From CBDEUK01 sp965250225 (GTDB lineage: Bacteria; Pseudomonadota; Gammaproteobacteria; Eutrophobiales; Eutrophobiaceae): DNA of 64,000 nt. Location: the NCBI GenBank assembly GCA_965250225.1, contig CBDFNQ010000032.1, positions 1 through 64,000 on the forward strand, read 5' to 3'. A program made the translations under genes and the position numbers. The notes beneath the pieces are model-generated. The model did no database searches and was not told the DNA's origin. It saw only the letters and a list, made by a program, of their open reading frames with translations. Shown piece after piece: positions 31,398 through 40,085 of the stretch (within the stretch, counting starts at the first letter, position 1; every line of letters begins with the position of its first letter).

Positions 31398-32528
31398 ATG
31401 AAATTTATTAACAAACAAATCACTGAAAATGAATTCAAGGGAATTTTGTATGAAAACCCTTCTAATAAAGATATAAAATATATATGGGGTTTGGCATCCG
31501 ATGAAAATAAAAACGTTTTTTTTAGCTGGATATGGATTGAGTCATGGATCCATATCTTACGTGATAATTTCGATCTAAATCTCTTTGTTATTTATAAGGG
31601 TGATGAAGTAACAGGTTGTGTGTTTTTGAATATAGTTAATCAGTACCGACATAAATATATTAAATCAAATCAGATATATTTAAATGAAATGAATGTAAGC
31701 GGATACAATATGGCCTTTGAGTATAATGGTGTTTTGGTTAAATCAGATCATAAATCACAGGCATATCAGTTATTAGCTAAGTACCTTCTAGATGAAGATT
31801 GTTGGGATGAGCTGGTTTTAGATGCAATGGTTATAGAAGATTTCAGGGAGTTAGCACAACATTTTAACTATGAAACAGTAATAGATAAAAGAGAATCATC
31901 CAGACAGGCTCTGTTTGATTTAGATCATTGTCTTGATAAGGAACATTTTAGAAGATCAATTTTAAGCAGGAATAAACGTACACAAATTAATCGATCAATA
32001 AAAATGATTGAACAGGAACATGGAGATGTTCATATATCTGTTGCCGATAACATTGAGCAAGCATTATTATATTTTAAAAATCTCGAAGTATTACACACTG
32101 CGTATTGGAAGTCGAAAGGACAGACAGGAGTTTTTAAAAATTCTAATTGGGTCACATTTCATAAAAGAATAATTAAAAATGGCATGGTCAATGAGAATAT
32201 TCAATTAATCCATATTCATTGTAATCGTTATACTATTGGTTATTTGTATAATCTGGTGTTTGATAATGTGGTTTACAATATTCAATCAGGATTTAATTAC
32301 ACAGATGATAACCGATTTAAACCAGGATACTTATCGCATTGGTTGGTGATTGAATATAATAGGAAAAAAGGAATTGCAATGTACGATTTTCTTGCAGGTA
32401 ATGAGGACTATAAAAAATCATTATCAAATCATGAAATACCATTAGTATGGGCCAGTATCCAACGTCCAAAAATATCTTTTACAGTCGAAAGAAATCTTAA
32501 AAAAATAAAACATTACTTATCTCTTTAA
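31398..32528 (+). CDS. GNAT-type acyltransferase (CelD/BcsL-like)
   Basis: 376 residues resembling the CelD/BcsL acetyltransferase family (Acetyltransf_6). Visible are an N-terminal half with FFSWIWIESWIHIL and GDEVTGCVFLNIV, then RNKRTQINRSIKMIEQEHG and the acyl-CoA region with GYLYNLVFDNVVYNIQSGF, PGYLSHWLVIEY and MYDFLAGNEDYKKSL. It probably acylates a sugar or lipid in the EPS pathway. It follows the FemAB-like gene by 40 bp, forming a pair of related acyltransferases. Confidence 0.75.
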   Translation: MKFINKQITENEFKGILYENPSNKDIKYIWGLASDENKNVFFSWIWIESWIHILRDNFDLNLFVIYKGDEVTGCVFLNIVNQYRHKYIKSNQIYLNEMNVSGYNMAFEYNGVLVKSDHKSQAYQLLAKYLLDEDCWDELVLDAMVIEDFRELAQHFNYETVIDKRESSRQALFDLDHCLDKEHFRRSILSRNKRTQINRSIKMIEQEHGDVHISVADNIEQALLYFKNLEVLHTAYWKSKGQTGVFKNSNWVTFHKRIIKNGMVNENIQLIHIHCNRYTIGYLYNLVFDNVVYNIQSGFNYTDDNRFKPGYLSHWLVIEYNRKKGIAMYDFLAGNEDYKKSLSNHEIPLVWASIQRPKISFTVERNLKKIKHYLSL

Positions 32529-32541
32529 GTATTCTGTAAGC

Positions 32542-33645
32542 TTATTTTTGTGTAAGTTCTTTATATAGTAAACTGTAGTGTTTAAACATAGTTTCAATAT
32601 CATAGTTACTGCTTACATATCGCCTGGCATTTTCTGAACGTCTAACGTTTTCATGTGGGTTATTTATTATTTCTATAATGCTGTTTGCCAATGATTCCGG
32701 AGATTGAACTGGCGAAAGCCAAGCGGTTTGTCCATCTTCCAGTACATCTTCTATTCCACATTTGGTTCCAACTATCGGTAATGAAGATGACATTGCCTGA
32801 AAAAGTGATATAGGTTGGCCTTCTGTTGTGGATGTCATCATATAAATATCAATGTTAGAGAGAAAATAATAGGGATCTTGAATAAAACCTATAAATTTTA
32901 TCGAACCATGAAGATCATGTTTTTTTATCAAATCCAGATAATGTTCATATAATTCGTGATTGGTTGCGCCGGCAATTAATAAGTTAACATCAATATCAGA
33001 GTTATTGAGAATTTTAATAGTATTAATAGCGGTTTCATAATCTTTAGCTGGGCGCACATTACCTAAACAGCCAATAATAGTTGATGTTTCAGATATTCCG
33101 TATTGTTTTCTGAGATCTGCAGTTTTATCAGGTATCGATTTCCGGAGATGAATACCGTTTGGAATGATTTGAATGTCTCTGGGTGTTAGTTGAGTTTCAC
33201 TTGTCAGATAATCGTTAATTTTTTGACTGACAGCGATGATTTTTGAACCTTTTCTGAGGATGCTTATTTTTTGTGTTAAAAAACGTTCGTCAGGCTTTAT
33301 GTCAACCAATCCATGAAAGGTTGAGATTACAGGTGTATTTGACAGGATGCCTACTAATGATGCATAAATATTGGAACCGAAGAGATGTGAATGGATAATG
33401 TTAATTTTATGTGTTTTGACCAATTTCAATAATTGAAATAAATATTTAATATTGAATGAGCCTTTGCCATGTAGGATGAGATGTGGAATGTTATTTTCAA
33501 TGAGCTTATTTTCTACCCACCCGCTTCCATGGATAACAGCAAGACCATTATGCGTATGACTGATAAACTTCTTACATAAATCGATGAAAAGTGTCTCGGC
33601 ACCACCTGGTCCAGTGGTATCTATCATATACATTATGTTTGTCAT
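32542..33645 (-). CDS. family 4 glycosyltransferase
   Basis: 367-residue GT-B enzyme. N-terminal acceptor-domain motif DTTGPGGAETLFIDL, INIIHSHLFGSNIYA and VISTFHGL; C-terminal nucleotide-sugar domain with GCLGNVRPAKDYETAI, IKFIGFIQDPYYFLSNIDIYM and STTEGQPISLFQAMSSSLPIVGT carrying the E-x7-E type motif. It is cytoplasmic or membrane-associated and would add one sugar to the growing unit. The sugar specificity cannot be read. It is on the opposite strand to its neighbours, facing the acyltransferase and diverging from the ligase. Confidence 0.9.
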   Translation of the reverse strand: MTNIMYMIDTTGPGGAETLFIDLCKKFISHTHNGLAVIHGSGWVENKLIENNIPHLILHGKGSFNIKYLFQLLKLVKTHKINIIHSHLFGSNIYASLVGILSNTPVISTFHGLVDIKPDERFLTQKISILRKGSKIIAVSQKINDYLTSETQLTPRDIQIIPNGIHLRKSIPDKTADLRKQYGISETSTIIGCLGNVRPAKDYETAINTIKILNNSDIDVNLLIAGATNHELYEHYLDLIKKHDLHGSIKFIGFIQDPYYFLSNIDIYMMTSTTEGQPISLFQAMSSSLPIVGTKCGIEDVLEDGQTAWLSPVQSPESLANSIIEIINNPHENVRRSENARRYVSSNYDIETMFKHYSLLYKELTQK

Positions 33646-33723
33646 ATTGTTCTATAATGAATTTCGTGGTAACTAACTAATAGTTTAATAATGGTAAAAT
33701 TGATATCAATTCGGATAACGTAA

Positions 33724-35031
33724 GTGAGGAAAAGTAAAAAATCTTCAAAAGACATGAGCTCGGAAGGTGCAGAGGGTTTATACGATCTATCGTTACGAAG
33801 TTATTGGCACACATTTAAAAGTGAGTCTTTTTGTTTCTGGATGATTGTCATATATATATTGAACGAATACCTGCGTATAGATCGTTTATTTCCTGAATTA
33901 GAAGTTATCCATATATCCCAAACTTCTTTGATATTGGCACTATTATCCTGGTTTATCAATTCGAAAGAAAAATATATTCCTGATAACCTTTTGTGGTTAT
34001 TAATGGTGTTTTTACTGATTATTTTTATCTCTTCATTAAATGCCTATGATAGCACTGTCTCATTTAATAAAATAATGATATATGTTATCTGGGTTATTGT
34101 GTATTTTTTAATCATTCAGATTGTTAATACAGAAAAACGTCTATTAATATTTATTTTTGTTCTGTTTCTGGCATTGTTTAAGATGTCCCTCTTTGGTGCT
34201 AGAACCTGGATTACCCGAGGTTTTTCATTTACTGACTGGGGCATTGCTGGTCCTCCTGGATATTTTGCTAATTCGGGAGAATTATCTTTATTGATGGTGA
34301 TGTTTTTTGCAATGTCTTTCGGGATTTATATCGGATTAAAAAACCATCTGTCTACCGTAAAAAAAATATTATTATTGCTTTTACCTATCACAGCAATTAT
34401 GACGGTTCTTGCGGCCAGCTCAAGAGGAGCTCAGATCGCATTGTTAGTACAAATTTTAATTTTCTCGTTTCTATTCAAAAAAATATCAATAAAAGGTATT
34501 TTTATTACAATATTGGCGTTATTTTCTTATTTATAATTATTTACCTGAAAAACAAAAGCAACGGTTTCAAAACAGCAGGTACCGATAAAACATCAGTTTC
34601 AAGGTTAATTTATTGGGAAAAAGGAATTGAAATGATGCAGGATAACCCTATGACTGGTGTTGGTTATTATTAATTTCCCAATTTATTTTGGTTATTATTA
34701 TCCTGAATTAAAAGTTTTATAAAAATCTCAAAATGAAGTGGCACATAATCACCTGGTTCAAGTGGGATCTACATTAGGCTATCCTGGACTCATTACATAT
34801 TTGGCAATAATATTTGCATGTTTTAAAATTTCACGGAAAACAAGAAAACTTCTAGTAGAGAACGAGAATCAAAATCACTGGATTTACTACTATAGTATTG
34901 GTATGGACTGTGCGATGGTAGGATATTTTATAGGCGCAATGTTTATGTCTGTAGCTTACTATCCCTATCTATGGATTCATGCTAGTTATATAGTGGCAAC
35001 ATTGAACTCTACAAAATCCATTATTAAATAA
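33724..35031 (+). pseudogene. exosortase A-type O-antigen ligase-like protein, multiply frameshifted
   Basis: Membrane protein of the O-antigen ligase/polymerase group. The first frame (33724-34536) has six or more membrane spans and the segment GFSFTDWGIAGPPGYFANSGE, close to the exosortase-A-associated ligase family. After it, RFQ.AGTDKTSVSRLIYWEKG, NPMTGVGYY, YPEL and AHNHLVQVGSTLGYPGLITY are read in changing frames, with breaks near 34528, 34573 and 34673 and a stop near 34720. The last 97 codons (34738-35031) are open. As written no complete ligase can be made. All breaks are in A/T runs. Confidence 0.75.
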
Positions 35032-35088
35032 ATTTATTCGTTTTATTAATCAAAATTTAACCCTAGTACATAAATAATTATATTTACA

Positions 35089-35862
35089 ATGTTAGTAATT
35101 AAACAAATAATCGGTTGGTTTTTGTACACGACCTGTTTATACAAATATTTTTTGAAAAATAAGGCTGTAGTATTGCTTTTCCATCGGGTTGATGATGCAC
35201 TTGCAGATAAAAAATTAACTTGCTCTTCACGTCAATTTGAAAATATTTGTGATTTTGTAAAAAAATACTTTAATGTAATTTCACTAACGGAACTAGTGGA
35301 TAAGTTAAATAATAATCAGGATGTCTCTTTTGATCTGGTAATCACTTTTGATGACGGTTACTTGGATAATTATGAAGTGGCAGCACCTATATTAAAAAAA
35401 CTGGATGCCAAAGCTTGTTTTTTTATTGCGACCGATTTTATCGGCTCTGACCATGTGCCATGGTGGGATGAAGTTGATGGTATAATACCTAAATGGATGA
35501 GTTGGGAGCAGGTGAGAAAACTTCGAGAGTGGGGGTTTGAAATAGCTGCACATACCAAGAATCATCTTGATCTGGGAAAAATAACAGGTGAAAAAGCATT
35601 AGATGAAATTAAAGGGTCGAAAGACAGGTTGGAAGCAGAATTATCTGAGTCCGTAAATTTATTCTGTTATCCCTATGGCCGAAAAGAACAAATTACTGAA
35701 GAAAATAGAAATTTAGTAAAAGAACTTGGATTTATCTGTTGTCCATCAGCATATGGTGGCTTGGTCACAAATGAAACGGATCCATTTAAAATGTTAAGAA
35801 TGCCTGTTGATAGTTGGCACAAATCATCCTGGGATCTCGGTCTTGATATTTTAAGAGAATAA
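35089..35862 (+). CDS. polysaccharide deacetylase family protein
   Basis: 257 residues, NodB homology domain. The N-terminal hydrophobic patch (about 5-18) may hold it at the membrane. Motifs: LLFHRVDD, VITFDDGYLDNY (catalytic and metal Asp), ACFFIATDFIG, MSWEQVRKL, metal His pair in AAHTKNHLDL and LFCYPYGR. It would N-deacetylate a glycan of the locus. Second of three deacetylases here. Confidence 0.88.
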   Translation: MLVIKQIIGWFLYTTCLYKYFLKNKAVVLLFHRVDDALADKKLTCSSRQFENICDFVKKYFNVISLTELVDKLNNNQDVSFDLVITFDDGYLDNYEVAAPILKKLDAKACFFIATDFIGSDHVPWWDEVDGIIPKWMSWEQVRKLREWGFEIAAHTKNHLDLGKITGEKALDEIKGSKDRLEAELSESVNLFCYPYGRKEQITEENRNLVKELGFICCPSAYGGLVTNETDPFKMLRMPVDSWHKSSWDLGLDILRE

Positions 35863-35909
35863 TTATTCAGAGTAAGAATACGTTTCGGATCTATAGTGAG
35901 CACAGAATA

Positions 35910-36479
35910 TCAGATTTTTGAAATCTTCAATTTCTGAATGATATTTTTGGTAGCTTGAATAACGGTTAACTCACAGTTTGTAAAATAGTTCTCATTAGTA
36001 TTATAAGGATCATGTAAATAAGGTATTGTTTTTTCATGCCATAATCCAAGTAAAGTTATTTGACCTGCAATATTTTTTGGAAAGTTTTTAAAGATTAAGT
36101 GTTGTGGTTCCATCACAACTATTAGATCTGATGTCTTGAATATTGCAGACTTAATTGGTGTTGTTTGATGCTGGCTGAGATCATAATTATATCTCCTGGA
36201 AAGTATGATAGCTCTAGGATCGGCCGGATCACCTGCTGGCGCTGTTAAACCGAAGGATCGGGTTGCTATACCTTCTTTATGTGCAACTGCCTCAGCTAAT
36301 GGACTGCGGCATATATTACCCATGCAAATGAATACCAGGGAATCTACAATCTTCCAGTCAATATTTTTATACTGTTCCCAATATCCGAGCAGGCCTTTAC
36401 ATTTTGAAAGATACAGGTCTAATAGGCCTCTTTTAGAACCATAATTATCTTTGATATGTTCACTTAATGTTTGTAGCAT
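35910..36479 (-). CDS. low-molecular-weight protein-tyrosine phosphatase (Wzb-like)
   Basis: 189 residues. The phosphatase loop is CMGNICRSP with C52 and R58; the general acid is D157 in YLHDPYN. An extra 45 residues precede the usual LMW-PTP start and are rich in charged and aromatic residues. Such enzymes dephosphorylate BY-kinases of capsule and EPS systems; the kinase-like partner here would be the ATPase at 46989. It diverges from the ATP-grasp gene at 36530, 50 bp away. Confidence 0.9.
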   Translation of the reverse strand: MLQTLSEHIKDNYGSKRGLLDLYLSKCKGLLGYWEQYKNIDWKIVDSLVFICMGNICRSPLAEAVAHKEGIATRSFGLTAPAGDPADPRAIILSRRYNYDLSQHQTTPIKSAIFKTSDLIVVMEPQHLIFKNFPKNIAGQITLLGLWHEKTIPYLHDPYNTNENYFTNCELTVIQATKNIIQKLKISKI

Positions 36480-36529
36480 AGAAATTTTGACTGTATTGAA
36501 ATATTGTACAAATTGATGATCTTAATAAC

Positions 36530-37702
36530 GTGACAAATATCTTAGTTCTTGATGGAAATCAGCGTAGCGCATTAGCAATCGTACGTTCTCTTGGTAAGCT
36601 GAGCCTAAATTTGCTAAGCAGTGATCATAGCAAAAAATCGCTCGCTGGCGAATCAAAATACGTTATAAAACATATCCATTCCCCCTCATCTAAAGATGAG
36701 CCTGATAAATTTATCTCCTGGTTTTGCGATGTTGTTAAATCAGAAAAAATTGACTTAGCTATGCCAGTAACGGAGATCACCAGTCAATTGTTACTGCATT
36801 ATCGTAAAAAGTTACCACCTGAACTCAAATTACCGTTTGCTGATTTATCCTTAATAATGCAGCTTGCAGATAAGAGCAAGTTAATGAAACTGGCAGAACG
36901 TCTTGGCGTTCGATATCCAGTAACACGCTATTATAATCACTATAAAGAACTTGACTTTGATTTGATCAATAAATTTCCTTTGGTGTTAAAACCTGCGCAA
37001 TCAAGAATATTTCTTGGCGATAAGTGGTTGGATACCGAGGTTAAAATATGCCATGTAGAAATAGATTTACAAAACATCCTGGATTCTGAAGAAGAATTTC
37101 TAAATTACCCTTTTATGTTACAAGAGTTTATTCCGGGTAATGGCGCAGGTGTTTTTACCATTTATAACCAGGGCGCTTCATTGGCTTTTTTTGCCCATAA
37201 ACGGTTACGTGAGAAACCACCTTCTGGGGGAGTCAGTGTTCTCTGTGAATCGGCAGATTTAGAGCCTGAGATGTTAGCATTTTCTAGAAAGATTCTCGAT
37301 TCTGTAAATTGGCACGGTGTTGCAATGGTTGAGTTTCGTGTCTCAGAACAAGGAACGCCATATTTGATGGAGGTCAATACGCGTTTTTGGGGGTCTTTGC
37401 AATTAGCGGTTGACGCGGGCGTTGATTTCCCTGCGATGCTCTATGCTATAAGCTTAGGAGAAGAAATACTACCTGTTAATGATTATGTGAAGGGACAACA
37501 ACTCAGATGGTTTTTTGGAGATTTAGACAGTTTATATATTGTACTCAAGAGTCGGCGATATAGCATTAAAGAAAAATTGGAAAGAATATTTGAATTTATT
37601 TATCCGAAAATAGCTATGCGCCGTATGGAAGTGAATCGTTTTGGAGATTTCTCACCTGCTATTTTCGAATTAAAAGAATATATAAAAAATATATTTCATT
37701 AA
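36530..37702 (+). CDS. ATP-grasp family ligase
   Basis: 390 residues. The N-terminal pre-ATP-grasp fold starts ILVLDGNQRSALAIVRSLG. The ATP-grasp core includes LADKSKLMKLAERLGVRYP, FPLVLKPAQSR, FMLQEFIPGNGAGVF and the metal site VEFRVSEQGTPYLMEVNTRFWGS. It resembles carboxylate-amine ligases of polysaccharide loci, so it may attach an amino acid or similar acid to an amino sugar; the substrate is not deducible. GTG start at 36530. It lies between the phosphatase and the convergent DegT gene, away from the broken ATPgrasp_ST gene. Confidence 0.82.
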   Translation: MTNILVLDGNQRSALAIVRSLGKLSLNLLSSDHSKKSLAGESKYVIKHIHSPSSKDEPDKFISWFCDVVKSEKIDLAMPVTEITSQLLLHYRKKLPPELKLPFADLSLIMQLADKSKLMKLAERLGVRYPVTRYYNHYKELDFDLINKFPLVLKPAQSRIFLGDKWLDTEVKICHVEIDLQNILDSEEEFLNYPFMLQEFIPGNGAGVFTIYNQGASLAFFAHKRLREKPPSGGVSVLCESADLEPEMLAFSRKILDSVNWHGVAMVEFRVSEQGTPYLMEVNTRFWGSLQLAVDAGVDFPAMLYAISLGEEILPVNDYVKGQQLRWFFGDLDSLYIVLKSRRYSIKEKLERIFEFIYPKIAMRRMEVNRFGDFSPAIFELKEYIKNIFH

Positions 37703-37790
37703 GTCATATTTATGCTAATTAAAAAGTTGTGGTACTTAATAAAACACAAATGGTTGAAGAGAATTTGTTATTGATGAATAACAATTTTAT

Positions 37791-38924
37791 TTAGTATTGC
37801 TTTATCAGAGTTTCTATTTTATTTAGATGTTTTCTTTGTACATGACTGTGAACAGGCAGCGTTATTAACCTGTCGGCAAAATCAGTTGCATTAGGAAAAT
37901 CATCCTGATTAAGAATATGTTTTTTTGTTCCCGGAATAGAAGGAAGTATTGTTCCGTATAATTTTGTTGCGCCGAGACCATATCTTGTCAATTCATTTAA
38001 TAAGGAATCTCTAGTTATCCTGTCTTCAGTTAAAATCGGATAGCGTAATAGTCGCTTTGTACGGTCAAGGTATTTAGTTGGCAAATTAATGATGTCATCA
38101 GATATATCATCAAGGCGCGTTTGCAGATATAACTGAGCTGTTGGTTCTGAATGAATATAGGAATCGATATTCAGGCTCAGAAACCTGGCTTTTAGATTAT
38201 CGAGGGTGTTAATTGATTCCAGTGGTTTATAGATTGTCTTCCCAATCGTCAGGCCTGGAACATAATTTATTAAGGAATACAAAGCCGGATTAATGATAGC
38301 ATTATAGGCAAGGCATTTGAGAATATAGGTTAATGAGTTGTTTCCTGTGCCATTCGATTCATGTTGTGCAATTATGGATTTTATTTTAGGATTTTGAAGA
38401 AGCTCATCATTGACGATTGCAGCTCCACCACCTAATAGTGAGACGGGTTTACCACGACCAAAACTCAAACAAACGATATCCCCAGTCAGTGATTTCTGAT
38501 GATTCAATTCAGGGAACCATTGTGCATTATCTTCGATGAATGTAATTTGATTTTCATTGGCAAGCTTTGACAGTTCTACAAGACGTTCCTCTATCCCCAA
38601 AAAATTGATTGCAATGATGCCTATGGTATTTTCATTGATTATTGACCGTAAAAATTGCAGTGAATAAGCAGTGTTATTTTGATCCAGGTCGCAAAGTCGG
38701 CAACGAACTCCGGCGTATTCACAGGCTGAAACTAAATCCGGGCAAGCATAAGCGGGAATAATGATCTCTGGTTTTTCAACTCGTTTTTTTTGTTTTGCCA
38801 GTTCAATTGCCAATGCAAGAGCCGCAGTGCCACTATTCAACCAGACAGGGGTATAGCCATCGAAAGCTGGTCTAGCTTTTTTGGCGAAACCGAAAATGAC
38901 GGGATTACCAGCTGGAGCGAGCAT
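37791..38924 (-). CDS. DegT/DnrJ/EryC1/StrS-type PLP aminotransferase
   Basis: 377 residues. Aminotransferase of the sugar-nucleotide type: NSGTAALALAIELAK (PLP phosphate), IIIPAYACPDLVSA, EDNAQWFP with the pyridine-N Asp at about 132, and the PLP lysine K159 in LSFGRGKPVSLLGGGAA. It probably makes an amino sugar for the EPS. Its ATG directly abuts the stop of the upstream GT2 gene, so the two are co-translated. The PLP motif reads GRGK rather than the common HxxK pattern, so an atypical member is possible. Confidence 0.85.
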   Translation of the reverse strand: MLAPAGNPVIFGFAKKARPAFDGYTPVWLNSGTAALALAIELAKQKKRVEKPEIIIPAYACPDLVSACEYAGVRCRLCDLDQNNTAYSLQFLRSIINENTIGIIAINFLGIEERLVELSKLANENQITFIEDNAQWFPELNHQKSLTGDIVCLSFGRGKPVSLLGGGAAIVNDELLQNPKIKSIIAQHESNGTGNNSLTYILKCLAYNAIINPALYSLINYVPGLTIGKTIYKPLESINTLDNLKARFLSLNIDSYIHSEPTAQLYLQTRLDDISDDIINLPTKYLDRTKRLLRYPILTEDRITRDSLLNELTRYGLGATKLYGTILPSIPGTKKHILNQDDFPNATDFADRLITLPVHSHVQRKHLNKIETLIKQY

Positions 38925-40067
38925 TTAGCGTTTGGAAGGTTGCCAGACAGTCATACGTTTTCCAGTTAAGAATAAGAAACCAGAATGTGCAATCGCCATA
39001 TTGACTTGTACAAAAAAATACATGATTTTAACCAATGGATTATCGTGTAAGAGAGGAAAAAAATGTGCTGCGATAACGATCAAATAAAAAGTCAATTGCG
39101 CGACAAAAAACAGCATAAACATCCAATGAATATTTAATATAAATAAATTCATAACAAACAATAAACACATGAACACAGGAACCAGCCAACGCATGAGTTT
39201 ATGGCTTATGATCTGTAAGGTAAATAATTTATACCGAAAAGGATTTAATACCTCAAGATGTCTGGCAAATCCAGTCATGCCACGAAGCACAGTTCTGACT
39301 TTTCGTTGGTATTCTTTTTTAGGATTGCTTAAGTCTTTATAAAAACCCAGGACATCATCTGCAGTAACCGCTTTGTACGATTTTTTTGCCGCATTAATTG
39401 CAGTATTAAAATCACTGGGTGAATGGATATCCCATTCTTCAGTTATCTCTTTTCGACAGGAGAAAAAAGAACCTGATAAGCCTACCAGTCCTGCAAGCAT
39501 TGATTCTTGTTGTCTTAACCACATTTCGTATTTTACATACAGACCTTCACCAGCTATGTCTCCATCCTGGCTGATAAAACGATCTTCACTCGAGATGGCG
39601 CCTACTTCAGGATCGTTGTAATAACGGACAAGTTTTTCAATGGCGTCGGCAGGAATCTCAGTGGCAACATCTGAAAATACCAGTATGTCACCAGAGGCTT
39701 TTTTTATTGCACAGAGTTGTGCGTTTTCTTTACCGAGTCTGTTCTGAGCACGGACAAGTTTTATCCCAGCTGATTCATACGATAGTATTATATTGTCGGT
39801 GCCATCATTGGAACAATCGGATGCGAAGATGATTTCCAGTTTCTCTTTCGGGTATTTTATTAATAGTGTGTTGGCAATTTTTTCTTTTACGCGAGTTTTT
39901 TCATTGTAACAGGTGATGATCAGGCTAACGGGTGGCAACGCATTCAATTTTATTTGAGTACCGTGTTTATTTCCAAGCATAAAATTCAGCAATAATAAAA
40001 CGAATGGATAAATTAAATAACTGTAAACAGTGAGGAAGAGCAGTAAAAAGAATAGACAAATAAGCAT
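38925..40067 (-). CDS. membrane-bound family 2 glycosyltransferase
   Basis: 380 residues. An N-terminal membrane span (about 2-30), a GT-A domain with VSLIITCYNEKTRVKEKI, EIIFASDCSNDGTDN, FSDVATEIP (DxD-like site) and LSGSFFSCRKEI, and three or four C-terminal spans from about 285. It resembles processive or membrane-anchored GT2 enzymes. It is 18 bp downstream of asnB and flush with the DegT gene, so these three form one minus-strand operon. Confidence 0.88.
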   Translation of the reverse strand: MLICLFFLLLFLTVYSYLIYPFVLLLLNFMLGNKHGTQIKLNALPPVSLIITCYNEKTRVKEKIANTLLIKYPKEKLEIIFASDCSNDGTDNIILSYESAGIKLVRAQNRLGKENAQLCAIKKASGDILVFSDVATEIPADAIEKLVRYYNDPEVGAISSEDRFISQDGDIAGEGLYVKYEMWLRQQESMLAGLVGLSGSFFSCRKEITEEWDIHSPSDFNTAINAAKKSYKAVTADDVLGFYKDLSNPKKEYQRKVRTVLRGMTGFARHLEVLNPFRYKLFTLQIISHKLMRWLVPVFMCLLFVMNLFILNIHWMFMLFFVAQLTFYLIVIAAHFFPLLHDNPLVKIMYFFVQVNMAIAHSGFLFLTGKRMTVWQPSKR

Positions 40068-40085
40068 ATGATGTTTGTTAGATTG

